Shown here piece by piece: positions 47,073-58,199 of a stretch of 64,000 bases of DNA; within the stretch, counting starts at the first letter, position 1, and each line of letters starts with the position of its first letter. Below the pieces are notes generated by a model. That model ran no database searches and had not been told where the DNA came from. It saw only the letters and a list, made by a program, of their open reading frames with translations. Both the position numbers and the translations under genes were made by a program. Source of the DNA: Macrothele yani (lineage: Eukaryota; Arthropoda; Arachnida; Araneae; Macrothelidae); the NCBI GenBank assembly GCA_039090855.1, contig CM077011.1:136774749-136838748 (forward strand). Direction: 5' to 3'.

Positions 47073-48283
47073 CACATAATAGTAGAGTCACATTGTGACC
47101 ACTTCCTACTTTTGACGTCAACAGCACGTAATGAATGAAAGAAGGCATGTCTCGTGAGCTCGCTTGGAGGGTATATAACTTATGGTGTGCTGTAGGCATT
47201 CTGAAAACATATCACTCATTGCTGTCATGGATAAAAGGAGCGGTTTATCAGATTTGCAAAACAGGATGATTATCAGCTTTTGGGCCAAGGCTGGCAGTAT
47301 TTCTGAAACTGCAGTTTGTGAACTGTTTGCTCACTGCTGTGATTAAAGTGTATCATGATTGGAGAACTGAGAATAAGCGATGTGGAAACTGTGGAGCACC
47401 ACATGCCATTGATGTGAGAAGTGAACGTTGGCTTTGAATATGCATGAGGACCAATCAACGTGCTACAGTGGAGCAACGCAATGGCCGAATGAACCAGGGG
47501 GCTACCAGAAGTGTGTCTAAAATGACAGTTCAGCGAACCCTGCTGTGTATGGGGCTCCGATGCCGCCGGATGGTCACTGCACCTATACTAACGAAGGCGC
47601 ATCAGCAGAAAAGGCTTACATTTGCACTGCAGTATTGGAATTGGACCTCCGCTGATTGGCAAAAGATTGACTTCTCTGATGAGTCATGTTTTCTGCTTCA
47701 TCGAATGGATGGACGTTAGTGTATAAGGCGAGAAACATCGGAGAACAGACACTCTTCAACTATTGTTGGAAGAACACAAGCTGGTGGGGGCAACATTGTG
47801 GTCTAGGGAATGTTTTTGTGGCATTCTCTGGGTCCACTCATACGTGTGGAAGGCACTATGGACTGAATTCGTTATGAATCCATCCTTGCAGACCATGTAC
47901 ACCCCATACATGCTGATTGTCTTTCCTGGGGCGGATAGGATGTTCCATCACAACAGTGTGACGTATCACACAGCTAGAAATGTTCGAGTGTGTTTGGAAG
48001 AGCATGATGAAGACTACCGTGGCCCCCTTATTCCCCAGACTTAAACCCAATTGAGCACTGTGGGGCCACCTCGATCGTATTGTTCGCTCTATGGATCCTC
48101 CACCACGCACCCACTAGCAGCTGTTAGATGCAGATGCACTGCAGTCAGCATGGCTCCACATACCTGTGAACACCTTCCAGCACCTTATTGATTCACTCCC
48201 AGCATGTCTAGCTGCTGTCCGCACTGCACACGACGGTTACTCTGGATATTAGCTGGTGGTCACAATAATGTGACTCGACTGTG
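47073..48283 (+). mobile_element. Tc1-like element with TIRs, decayed
   Basis: The ends share GAGTCACATT.GTGACCAC as inverted repeats (left about 47085, right about 48255-48280). The transposase on + begins MDKRSGLSDLQNRMIISFWA (47227). It continues with TKAHQQKRLTFALQYWNWTS, then KIDFSDESCFLLHRMDGR (47444-47719) and, in another frame, MFHHNSVTYHTARNV (a decayed QDNAPPH box) with PNLNPIEHCG-type sequence near 48040. Several stops (near 47340 and 47380) and frame shifts. It belongs to the same broad Tc1 lineage as 23946 and 38548. Confidence 0.85.
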
Positions 48284-48394
48284 TAATATTTGCTAGTGTA
48301 AAGGGTCCGGAGACTAAAATGTTTGTGAACCACTGGGCTCGGCATATTGTTAGAAAAACTTATCACTGTTGCACAAATGCAATTTTAGACTGGT

Positions 48395-48540
48395 TACTAA
48401 GAGACAGGGAAAAGGCTGAGTAGAAGATCACATGGAAGATGGGTGGATGAAATATGAACACATGCCAGAGTGACATGGAAGAGAATTGCTCAGGACTTGA
48501 GACTTGGGGAGACCTACATAGTTTGGCCTATAGTGAATCA
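48395..48540 (+). mobile_element. RTE 3' fragment
   Basis: Sequence such as AGATGGGTGGATGAAAT, GCCAGAGTGACATGGAAGAG, then CTTGGGGAGACCTACAT lines up with the 3' coding end of the RTE copies at 1760-1860 and 55183-55300 (antisense). It is diverged, with no open frame, and ends about 290 bp before syntaxin-5 exon 4. Confidence 0.75.
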
Positions 48541-48831
48541 CTATATGGCTCTAGGTACTTGTCCATCATGTAAATTGATTTGGTAATTATTCAGTGTGTC
48601 GGTATTTTTGTCAACTGCTAATATGTACTGGATAAACTTAATTAGTTACATAAACTTTCCAAAAATGTCAAAAAGGGTTGGTTTACCGGTTTTCCTGTTG
48701 GTTGGGCATTTTTTGATTTACTAAGATATTCATTCTTTCATTTGACTGATTTTTTAATGACACTTAAGTTCATGCACACAAACAAATGTGATATTTGTAT
48801 AGCATTGGATTTTTTTCCAAATTTCTTTCAG

Positions 48832-48944
48832 TGGCCAAAAAGAAAACTCTTTTTGATGATAAGCCTGTTGAAATTCAAGAATTGACATATATAATCAAAC
48901 AAGATATCAGTAGCTTAAACAAACAGATTGCTCAGCTTCAAGAA
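48832..48944 (+). CDS. STX5: Syntaxin-5 coding exon 4
   Basis: A 113-nt exon between TTTCTTTCAG|TGGCC and CAAGAA|GTGAGT. Two bases complete the Leu codon begun in exon 3, followed by 37 codons ending in phase 0. It encodes AKKKTLFDDKPVEIQELTYI and then IKQDISSLNKQIAQLQE. This is the most conserved stretch of the syntaxin-5 N-terminal domain and is nearly identical to fly and human. Reading through the donor would add an unrelated tail (48945-49040), so the GTGAGT is taken as the exon end. An RTE scrap lies about 300 bp upstream and a large Penelope palindrome begins about 190 bp downstream. Confidence 0.96.
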
Positions 48945-49439
48945 GTGAGTATATATTCAAACTCTGTCTTAAATCCTGTCTGTTTGTGCAATCAAGAAGA
49001 TGAAGAAATGCAGACTTCTAAAAATCAAGTGTCCTGTTAATTTATCACAAGCAATTATTTATGTAATTCCTTGTTTGAAAAGTCACAGTATCACTATAAC
49101 TATTCAAAAATTTATGTGCCTACAATTCCTTTAATGAGAGCAATGAGAGAAACTTACCTCTACTAGAAGGTCTATTCTCTTTGAAAAAATACATTTCTTT
49201 GCACGTTTATTTCCATTTTTATATCTATGGTTGGTTTGGGCTGCTGGTGCGGCAGTTTTATGTTGTCTTCAATTTGTTCATTTATTTGACTGAGTGAGTC
49301 ATTTATTAATCCATACTGCTGCAATGATACTTGATCCAAGAAACCTTTTTTTTACTTAAAAACCTAGTTGTAAATGAATTTATGGCACCTCTATTCATAG
49401 TGATTGTGGAATAGCTTTTTTACGGGTCTTATAGAGGTT

Positions 49440-50243
49440 ATTTTTCATCAAAGTTTGTTGTCAAATTTTCGAACTAAAGCCTAGTTCGTCATCAGGACTA
49501 TGTCACTGGAGTAGTTGCTGCCACTCAATTGGAAGAGTCCATCCGCAATTATCGTTAATTGTGGTACTTCTTCTTCTTGCTATTTCGATCCCTTCTTCTA
49601 GTTTCCTCTTTACTAAGTTTGACTGGTGGGCGATTATTTTCACTGAGTCCCAATTTATGGAGTGTCCACTTGCTTGTATATGTCTGTCTAGCCCTGTTTT
49701 GTTCCCAATGTTCCTAATAGCTGCTTGGTGTTCTTTCATTCGGACCTTAATACTTCTCCCTGTTTCTCCTATATAGCTGAGTCCACAGTTACAGTCGATG
49801 CAATATATTACTCCTTCTTGCAATTGGTTGCCCACTTTTTTCTGCTTTAAAGCTGGCAGGAATTTCTTTAATTTGTTACTTAGATCTGGAGCAAGCCTGA
49901 TATTATATTTTGCTCCGATCCTTTTCAGGTTCTCTACGTAATTTTGCTGGTGAATTTGAAGTTGGTTTTCTCCTGCTTCTTTTTTGGCACTTGTTTAAAT
50001 ATTTTCTCAACATATGGGGAGGGGTAATTGTTTTCTGCCAATATTTCCTTTAATTCTTCTTTGTGAAGATCTTTCTGAGTAGCTGAAGAGACCAGGATTT
50101 CAATCTTTTCCAAAAATTGTCTCGCCGTATTCGATTTAATATAATCAGGGTGGAATGAGCAGAAGTCTAACATCTTCCCTGTGTTGGTGGGTTTTCTAAA
50201 AAGCTGAGTGAATATTTCCCCCTCTCTTGAGGTCAAGGTTAAA
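49440..50243 (-). mobile_element. Penelope-like element B, antisense 5'-truncated copy
   Basis: In coding order: the end of RT (from 50243: LTLTSREGEIFTQLFRKPTN, then MLDFCSFHPDYIKSNTARQF), then a linker. Next is an open GIY-YIG nuclease domain (49835-49503) with GVIYCIDCNCGLSYIGETGR, VRMKEHQAAIRN, the His and Glu-containing part ASGHSINWDSVKII, EEGIEIARR, and the tail NDNCGWTLPIEW. This domain is intact here (SYIGETGR). The 3' motif CTGATGA-CG-AACTA..TTAGTT-C-GAAA lies at 49467-49496. Confidence 0.9.
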
Positions 50244-50249
50244 TTACAG

Positions 50250-51360
50250 GCAAACTTATTACAGGCAAACTTCAGGACTTGCAATGGGTTCTCCACTAGC
50301 ACCTCTGCTAGCAAATTATTATATAAGTAAACTAGAGGCAAAAATCCTTATACAACCCTCCTTGTTTGCTCTCTATGTAAGGTACATGGATGATGTCCTA
50401 ATTATAGTAGATACTGTGGACCAATCTCTACCCTCTCAGATTCTGGAAGAATTTAACTTACTAGAGAATACCTTGCAGTACACCCTAGAACAGGAAAGAG
50501 ACCATAGCATCAATTACCTAGATTTAACCTTGACCTCAAGAGAGGGGAAAATATTCACTCAGCTTTTTAGAAAACCCACCAACACAAGGAAGATGTTAGA
50601 CTTCTGCTCATTCCACCCTGATTATATTAAATCGAATACGGCGAGACAATTTTTGGAAAAGATTGAAATCCTGGTCTCTTCAGCTACTCAGAAAGATCTT
50701 CACAAAGAAGAATTAAAGGAAATATTGGCAGAAAACAATTACCCCTCCCCATATGTTGAGAAAATATTTAAACAAGTGCCAAAAAAGAAGCAGGAGAAAA
50801 CCAACTTCAAATTCACCAGCAAAATTACGTAGAGAACCTGAAAAGGATCGGAGCAAAATATAATATCAGGCTAGCTCCAGATCTTAATAACAAAATAAAG
50901 AAATTCCTGCCAGCTTTAAAGCAGAAAGAATTGGACATCCAATTGCAGGAAGGAGTAATTTACTGCATCGACTGTAACTGCGGACTCAGCTATATATGAG
51001 AAACAGGGAGAAGTATTAAGGTCCGAATGAAAGAACACCAAGCAGCTATTAGGAACATTGGGAACAAAACAGGGCTAGACAGACATATACAAGCAAGTGG
51101 ACACTCCATAAATTGGGACTCAGTGAAAATAATCGCCCACCAGTCAAACTTAGTAAAGAGGAAACTAGAAGAAGGGATCGAAATAGCAAGAAGAAGAAGT
51201 ACCACAATTAACGATAATTGCGGATGGACTCTTCCAATTGAGTGGCAGCAACTACTCCAGTGACATAGTCCTGATGACGAACTAGGCTTTAGTTCGAAAA
51301 TTTGACAACAAACTTTGATGAAAAATAACCTCTATAAGACCCGTAAAAAAGCTATTCCAC
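50250..51360 (+). mobile_element. Penelope-like element B, sense 5'-truncated copy
   Basis: It starts within RT. The frame to 50832 reads QTSGLAMGSPLAPLLANYYI, LYVRYMDDVLIIVDTV (the catalytic YMDD) and NYLDLTLTSREGKIF. It ends at a TAG where a frame shift leads into NYVENLKRIGAKYN and the GIY-YIG domain. There a G-to-T change turns SYIGETGR into SYI-stop-ETGR (about 50996-50998). The nuclease otherwise continues to 51262. The 3' motif is at 51270-51299. It begins about 125 residues nearer the N-terminus than its antisense partner, with a doubled TTACAGGCAAACTT at the junction (50246-50275). Confidence 0.9.
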
Positions 51361-51361
51361 A

Positions 51362-52164
51362 ATTAAAAGCCTATATTTACACTGACTTTGAATAACCCTA
51401 ACTGGTAGTCTTAATTGGCTCATAAAACTTATTATTCAGTGAACCTAATTGCGTGAACATTCACAAAATCATAAACTAACTTCTTATTTACAAACACCAA
51501 AACACCTAACAAAAACATTTAAAAACCTAAAATGCAATTATTCACAACAAACTTATCTCATTGCCCTCTATTTACAAACTCATCTCACTCTCATTCAGGC
51601 ACCACACCTCTGCCGTTCCCAACGTAGATTGCCCCGAGCAGCTTTCCACCCATCCAGGGTCGTCATCAGTTACATAATGGAAAGAACTAATAAAAATAGA
51701 ACAAAAAAAGAAAAAAATACTGCAGAAGAAAATAAAATATTAACTACAGTTCCTAACAGATGGAGCCACGGTGACCAAGTGTTCAATATGATGTGGGAGA
51801 TGGGGCTGACGCAAGAAATCGCTTCTCTCACTCACTCACACTGTGATAGCAGGACTGATACCTCCTGAGGACGACCCTGGACGGGTGGAAAGCTGCTCGG
51901 GGCAATCTACGTTGGGAACGGCAGAGGTGTGGTGCATGAATGAGAGAGTGAGATAGTTTGTAAATAGAGGGCAATGAGATAAGTTTGTTGTGAATAATTG
52001 CATTTTAGGTTTTTAAATGTTTTTGTTAGGTGTATTGGTGTTTGTAAATAAGAAGTTAGTTTATGATTTTGTGAATGTTCACGCAATTAGGTTCACTGAA
52101 TAATAAGTTTTATAAGCCAATTAGACTACCGGTTAGGGTTATTCAAAGTCAGTGTAAATATAGG
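51362..52164. repeat. Penelope-type hairpin with 300-bp arms
   Basis: The arms (51362-51670 and 51864-52164) are inverted near-copies: ATTGCCCCGAGCAGCTTTCC on the left, and its inverse with GGGAACGGCAGAGGTG on the right. Each carries CTGANGA-CG-ACCC..GGGT-G-GAAA (51643-51669 minus, 51864-51891 plus), with T and G respectively at the variable base. The 190-bp middle is unique and not convincingly coding. The stem sequence differs from element B's, so this is another lineage. Confidence 0.8.
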
Positions 52165-52707
52165 TTTTTAAGTAAAAAAGAGGTTTTTTGGATCAAGTAT
52201 CATTGCAGCAGTATGGATTAATAAATTACTCACTCAGTCAAATAAATGAATAAGTTGAAGACAACATAAAACCGCCGCACCAGCAGCTCCAAACCAACCG
52301 TAGATATAAAATGGAAATAAACGTGCAAAGAAATGTATTTTTTCAGAGAGAACAGACCTTCTAGTAGAGGTAAGTTTCTCTCATTGCTCTCATTAAAATT
52401 ATTTATGTATATTACTGTTGGTCTGACTTTTGGGAAAATGGTAGTATTACTGATTCAGTTGTTTTATATATTGTTTGAAAGTGGGAGTTATATGTGAATA
52501 ATTAAATCTTGTGTAAGTTTCAGTATAAATTTTAAAAAGACTGTCTCTTTAAGTGAAAGAGTAAATTTATGTATGTTAGAAGTCTGTGCATTTGTGTAAA
52601 AGCTTTTTCCCATAGAAATTATTTGAATCAAGAAATGCAGTAAGCTGATATTTAAATTTGTTGTAAAGTTATTTTATCTTTACTTTGAACCACATTGACT
52701 TTTACTG

Positions 52708-54356
52708 TAGTGTTCTCCCTAGAATTTATTTTACAGTTGGATGGTACTTTTAATGACCCCTTTCCCAAAAAAAAGAAGAAAAAAGGATGTTGTTTTGCTT
52801 AATATTATCATACTTGTTAAACATCTTTACTAGTGTGGTAGGCATTAATGTAACATAGCATAATAAACATTAGAAAATGATACATAGATGATAAAAAAAA
52901 ATTAATACTTACTCATATTTGACACAGATTTCAGCTAGTTTTCATCAATACGAGGTCTGATCAAAAAGTTCCGAGACTAGGCCTATATACAACAAAGTAC
53001 TTATAAGTCTGGCTATGGTCTCCCTCAAAGTAGTCTCCTTGGGCAGCGACACATCGCTGCCAGCGTTTTGTCAGTGTTGGAACACTCCCTGGATGTCCTG
53101 TTCGCGAATTGTGTCAAGCACCGTCTGCGATTCGCGCTGGATCTCGTCCATAGTTTGAAAACGCCGATCCTTGTGCTTCAGCTTCATCTTCAGGAACAGA
53201 AAGAAGTAGCAGGGGGCCAAATCTGGCGGGTGAAGAAGAATAGCCATGCTGTTGCAGCTGCAAAACTGGTGTGTTGCTAATGCTCTGTGAGCTGTTGCAT
53301 TGTTGTGATGGAGCAGGAAATTGCCCGTGCGCCGCATTTCAGGTCATTTGCGACGAATGTCCTCCCTAAGACACCGCAGAACATCGCAGTAAAAAGAACA
53401 GTGACAGTCTGGCTCGTCACCGCCCTGGGGGACGAATTCACGGTGCACAACCCCACGAATGTCGAAAAACAGGATGAGCATGCTTTTGGTTGTGTTCTGG
53501 ACCTGTCTGGCTCTTCCACTGCAACAACTGTTGTTTGGTCTCCTAATCATAACCGTAGACCCAAGTCTTGTCCCCATTGATGACCCGCTACAGGAACGTT
53601 GTTTAATTCACCACCTGCTGATGAAGATCTTGACAGAGTTCCACAAGGAGTGCCTTCTGTTTGGGGTTCAGAATCGTTGACACAAACTTTGCAGCAATGC
53701 GGTGCATGTTAAAAACCGACATCACAATTTCTTGCACTGTTCCGTATGACACATTGACGATGGTAGCAATGTCTTGAATGGTTCTCCGATGATCCTCGTG
53801 CACCAGTTCCCTAATTTTGTCCACATTTCCGGGGGTTTTGCTCGTGGACGATCACCCTGATCTCTCATCTTCCAGTGCTTTTCTGCAGCTGTTGAAGTGC
53901 GAGTGCCACTCAAAACACCTCGCATGACTCATTGCCATAAGTCTGCCGCAACATTACACGCTTCTCCATTTTCGATTTGCCGAGTTTGACGCAGAATTTG
54001 TTGTTCACTCGCTGCTCTAGTTTGCAGTCCATGCCGAAATCGCAGCGGTGTTCTACACAGGGTCACCAAATATCGTGTAGTACAGTTTCCAAGGTTCACA
54101 GAATAACGCCACTCGGCACAATGACTCATGGTCACTGCCCCCGACCGCTGCTCGCGCACCCACATTCTGCCATCTCTTGGCGCGCTATGTACCTAGTCTC
54201 AGAACTTTTTGATCGCATTACGTATTTATGGTGTATGTGGGAATAAGTTTTACACTCTTACTATTATGTGCATTGTGAAGACATTCATTAAAGGAAATTT
54301 AGCTGGGCGGCAGAGAAAATTAGCTGGGCGAGCCACCCAGTAAAAAGGCTCTAGGG
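52708..54356. mobile_element. Second MITE copy, split by a mariner
   Basis: The left part (52708-52950, TAGTGTTCTCCCTAGAATTT and TGGTACTTTTAATGACCCC) and the right part (54223-54356, TTTATGGTGTATGTGGGAAT and AATTTAGCTGGGCGGCAGAG) together match the intact 305-bp MITE at 36836-37140. The copy is longer at its left because of a small insertion of about 70 bp around 52840-52905. The right TIR is decayed (CTCTAGGGAGGCCTA). The mariner at 52951 sits at a TA within it. Confidence 0.88.
52951..54222 (-). mobile_element. Mariner-type element with TIRs, decayed
   Basis: A 1272-bp element flanked by TA (52949-52950 and 54223-54224). The ends CGAGGTCTGATCAAAAAGTT and inverted CGTAATGCGATCAAAAAGTT continue into C.GAGACTAGG. 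The minus-strand transposase is in pieces: the N-terminal HTH parts near 53940-53880 (NGEACNVAADLWQ, MRGVLSGTRT) and 53824-53603 (KIRELVHEDHRRTIQDIAT, NPKQKALLVELCQDLHQQ). A middle part (VVHREFVPQGG) follows near 53430, and the C-terminal catalytic part at 53337-53071 (LLHHNNATAHRALATHQF, HPPDLAPCYFFLF). The usual HHDNAPAH has an N for the catalytic D. Confidence 0.93.
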
Positions 54357-54364
54357 AGGCCTAT

Positions 54365-55140
54365 TGGTTTTTTTTTTTTTTTTTTTTTTAAATTAGTGAC
54401 TCAGTTTGTTTTTATTTTTTTCCTTGTTTTGATAGATTCTTGCCTGATTTCTGTCAATCAGATTCGTCTTTAAACTGTCAATTATAGTAACTAACCTAAA
54501 TTTCTTGTTTTAGTTTCTGATTTTCATTTAAGTCACTCACAGTTTTGGCATTTTCAAATTTCATAGATTGGTAACCGGCTGCATATCTGCTGTTGTTCAC
54601 AAGTATCGGAATAAATAAAGTTCAGAAGCTTTAAAATCATAAATGTGTGTATTTGGTTAAATACCCTGAAAAGTATATTTTTTGTATCTATTTGTAAACT
54701 GATTCTAATAAAAAGGTTTTTGCTTTGTTAACAAAGTTCTTAAGATAATTTTTCTTTCATGAAAAATTCCAAAGCAGTATTTAAGAGAAAGATTGTAGGG
54801 TTTCTGGGACAAAGAACACCTCAAGCATCTTTCTTCTTATTATTATTCTTTTTTTTTTTTTTTTTTTAAGTAGAACTGATTGTAAAATGCTCATAATTTT
54901 GACTTGAGCATTTTAGATATTTTGATGACTACAAAACCGGAGCATTTTGGAAATAATGTGTTTTCATATTCTTTGCTAATTTTTTTAAAGTGACGGGAAA
55001 AGGCTTATATAACTGGAATCACAACATATTCTGAGTCACTATTATAAGGATTATTTTCAAAATTCATGTTTGTTTCATATGATCTTCCAACTTACAAATC
55101 TTTGTTTTAGGTCTGCATAAAAAGTAATATGTTTATAAAT
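54365..55140. other. Intron 4, nothing recognised
   Basis: Two T runs (54366-54388 and 54849-54868) and otherwise unremarkable A+T-rich intron sequence. Confidence 0.35.
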
Positions 55141-55150
55141 TTTCAGTGAA

Positions 55151-58100
55151 CTCATCATCATCATCATCATTGTCAACCATTATCAATCCACTGCTGGACG
55201 AAGGTCTCCCCCAAGTTTCCTCCACAACGGTCTGTCTTGTGCCAGTCTCCTCCATGTCACCCCTGCATACTTTCGAATTTCATCCACCCATCTCCCATGT
55301 GGTCTTCTTCTGGGTCTTTTCCTGTCCCTTGGAATCCAATCTAAAATTTCGGCTGTCCATCGATGGTCTGTCCTTCTGGCAGTATGTCCAGCCCATTGCC
55401 ATTTCAGGGATTTAACTCTGATCATGATGTCTTCCACTCTTGTCATTTTTCGGATCCACGAGTTCCTCTTCTTATCTCTCCTGGTTACACCAAGTATGCA
55501 CCTCTCCATGCTACTTTGAGTTGTCTGCAGCCTTTGTATGTCTCTTTTAGTTAAGGTCCACGTCTCTGCACCATACGTAAGCACTGGAAGGATGCATTGA
55601 TCAAACACTTTTCTTTTAAGACATAATGGCATATTGCTCTTGAAAATTATGCTGTTTCTTCCAAAAGCTCTCCAGACAAGTTTTGTACGCCGATTAATTT
55701 CTTCATCAATGTGACCCTCACTTGATATCTGCTGTCCAAGGTAAACGTATGTGTCTGTTATCTCCAGCTTTTCTCCATCAATCGATAAATCTTCATTTCT
55801 TGTAAAAGCATTGAACATCACTTTTGTCTTCTGAAAGTTCATTTTTAATCCCACTTCTTTACTCTTGTCAGCAAGTTTCTGGATCATACTCTGCAGCTCT
55901 GATGGGGTAGTTGCAAAAATGACTACGTCATCAGCAAAACGAAGGTGGGTTAGATAATCTCCATTAATCTTTATCCCTTTGTTTTCCCAGCTCAGCGACT
56001 GAAAAACACCTTCCAATGTGGCATTAAAGAGCTTCGGAGATATGGTGTCACCTTGTCTCACTCCCTTTCCAATTTTTACGTGTCTTGTATTTTCAAACAG
56101 CCGAATCTTTGCACTTGCATTTTCATAGATGTTATTAATAATATTAATGTATGCATCTTCAATACCGCAGGTTTTCAGAGCCATTGTAACTGCTGATGGT
56201 TTCACCGAATCAAAGGCTTTTTCATAATCGATAAAAGCCATGCACAATGGAAGTTCATATTCCCTCGCTCTTTCAATTAGTTCTCTCAGTACGTGGATAT
56301 GATCTATTGTGCTGTAGCCACTCCTGAATCCAGCTTGTTCTCTCGGTTGAGCCATGTCCAGTGTTACCTTCAAGCGGTGTGAAAGAACTTTAGTGAAGAT
56401 TTTATAAACTACTGATAGGAGGCTGATAGGTCTGTAGTTTCCGAGATCCTCAATGTCACCTTTCTTATGTAGCAGGATCATTGTAGCGGTGTTCCAATCC
56501 TCAGGAATCTTTCCTTCATTAAGGCATCGAGTGAAAATTTGGGCGAGTACTGTTTCGATTTCTCCACTTGCTTCTTGTATGATGTCTACAGTAATTCCAT
56601 CTTCTCCTGGAGCTTTTCCCCGCTTCATGTTCTTGATTGCATGTGCAACTTCTGCTGGAAGGACTGGAGGAACTCTGGTACTGGTATCTTTCATGATGTC
56701 TGGAGTGCATGTATCATCCCTTTCATATAATTTGGAGTAGAAATCTTTTCACTCTTGTTAAAATTTCGCCTCTATTTCTTGTTACAGAACCATCTTCTTT
56801 TCTCAGTGCCATAATCTGTTTTCTTCCCTTACTGAGATGTCCCTTTGCTATCTTTAGGCTTTGGTTGTTTTCAATTGCTTTCCTCACTAGTTCACAGTTG
56901 AATTTTCTTACGTCTTCAGTGATACTTTTTCTTACTGTCTTGCATAGCTCTATATATTCCACTTTGGAAGTCACATCTTCTTTAGTTGTCCTCATCTCTC
57001 TTCTTTTTTGCATCAACATTTTCGTTTTTCCTTATAATTTGTTTACATGCAACTTGTTCTTAGACCCAGCTAATTTTGTTGCTGTTTCCATAAGAGCTTT
57101 GGTTACTTTTCTGTTAACTTCAGAGATGTCCACTTCTTCCGATGTTAGGCCTTCTAAAGCAGAGAACCTGTTCTTCAGTTCCAACTTGAAGGTATTATGG
57201 TGTTTTTTAAGGTTGGTTATGTCAATAGATTTTGTTTGTCTTATGAGCTTGCCACGTTCAAGTTTAGTGTTGAGGTGCATCTTACATCTCACCAATCTAT
57301 GGTCACTACCTGTGTTGAACTTGTTTAGCACACTGCAGTGTTCTATGACGAATTTTTTGTTACACATAATAAAATCAATTTCACTTGTCGTCCCATTTGG
57401 ATGTCTCCATGTCCATTTCCTGTGCGGCTTTTTCTTGAAGAAGGAGTTCAAGATGAAAAACCCTTCTGCCTCTGCAAACTCAACGAGAGTATTTCCACGC
57501 TGGTTTCTGTTGCCGTGACCAAATTTACCTACTGAAGTTTCATTCTGTTGCCGTTGCCCTATTTTCGCATTGAAATCTCCCATAATTATTTTCAAGTGCT
57601 GCTTACCTTTATTATTTAGATGACAAATTTCCTCATAAAATTCTTCAATTTCTTCTTCAGGATGACTTGTGGTGGGTGCATAAGTTTGAATAATCTGAGC
57701 CTGGTATCTTTTCGAGAGTTGGATAACAAGTCTTGCAGCTCTGTCAGAGGAACTTTCAACTTCTACAACTTTATCCTTCAGTTTCTTGTTTATTATAAAT
57801 CCAACACCACTAGTTTTGCCAGTATCTGTCCCACGATAGTAGAAGAGATGTCCACTTTTCAGTTCGATGAGATCTTCTCCTTTTCTCCTTACCTAACTTA
57901 GCCCCACGATGTCCCACTTGATCCTTTGTAGTTCCTCTTCCAATTCAAGAAGCCTTGAATCAGAAGATAGGGAGCGTCCATTATACGTAGCCAAGGTCAG
58001 CATCAGATGGCAGCCTAGTCCGGTCCTCCTGGGATTCTTAGCACCCTCTGCCTTCATGTCGCACTGGCCGCTGCCTTGGCCAGGTACATTCCAGCTGCCG

Positions 58101-58196
58101 GAGACTGAGGGCCAAGATTTAAGTTGTGGAATCATTTTGGAGGGGTTTGGCCATAACTCACCATGCTGGCCAAGCGGGTTGGTGAGTGTGGGATAG
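55151..58196 (-). mobile_element. RTE non-LTR retrotransposon, nearly full length
   Basis: A 3.05-kb antisense copy. The 3' end is a TCATCATCATCAT-type repeat (55151-55165 as seen on +). Its single ORF would encode an APE-like endonuclease followed by reverse transcriptase. It is the reference for the truncated copies at 1-1895, 15306-15385 and 48395-48540. It lies antisense in syntaxin-5 intron 4 and ends about 1 kb before exon 5. Confidence 0.93.
55183..58135 (-). pseudogene. RTE endonuclease-reverse transcriptase with three breaks
   Basis: In order: an APE-type endonuclease with LTLATYNGRSLSSDSRLLEL, WDIVGLS, YAPTTSHPEEEIEEFYEE, IIMGDFNAKIG, SEIDFIMC and TGSDHRLVRCKM. Then the RT: NYRPISLLSVVYKIFTKV, AFIDYEKAFDSVKPSA, GKGVRQGDTISPKLFNA and FADDVVIFATT. 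The C-terminal part follows (QCILPVLTYGAETWTLTK, SWIRKMTRVEDIMIRVKS). Breaks are a TAG at 57893-57895 after VGLS (Glu would be expected), a TAA at 57032-57034 after HVNKL (the copy at 1-60 has TCA, Ser), and a one-base insertion near 56740. The 503 codons from 56694 to 55183 are open. Confidence 0.93.
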
Positions 58197-58199
58197 AAT

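Larger units (their letters stand above)
49137..52398. repeat. Nested palindrome built from Penelope-like element B
   Basis: Three inverted structures are nested or adjacent. Outer arms at about 49137-49360 and 52173-52398 are inverted copies (left CTACTAGAAGGTCTATTCTC, right inverted). Inside, Penelope copies at about 49370-50243 (minus) and 50250-51360 (plus) are head to head. Next to them a hairpin with 300-bp arms spans 51362-51670 and 51864-52164. The whole 3.3 kb lies in syntaxin-5 intron 4 and begins about 190 bp after exon 4. Confidence 0.85.

Noticed and set aside
48945..49040. Read-through extension of syntaxin-5 exon 4
   Set aside because: The added residues do not match syntaxin-5 and follow a clean GTGAGT donor; exon 5 continues the conserved protein.
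56709..57518. A 269-codon + strand frame opposite the RTE
   Set aside because: It is the complement of the endonuclease region; the antisense protein has all the domain motifs.
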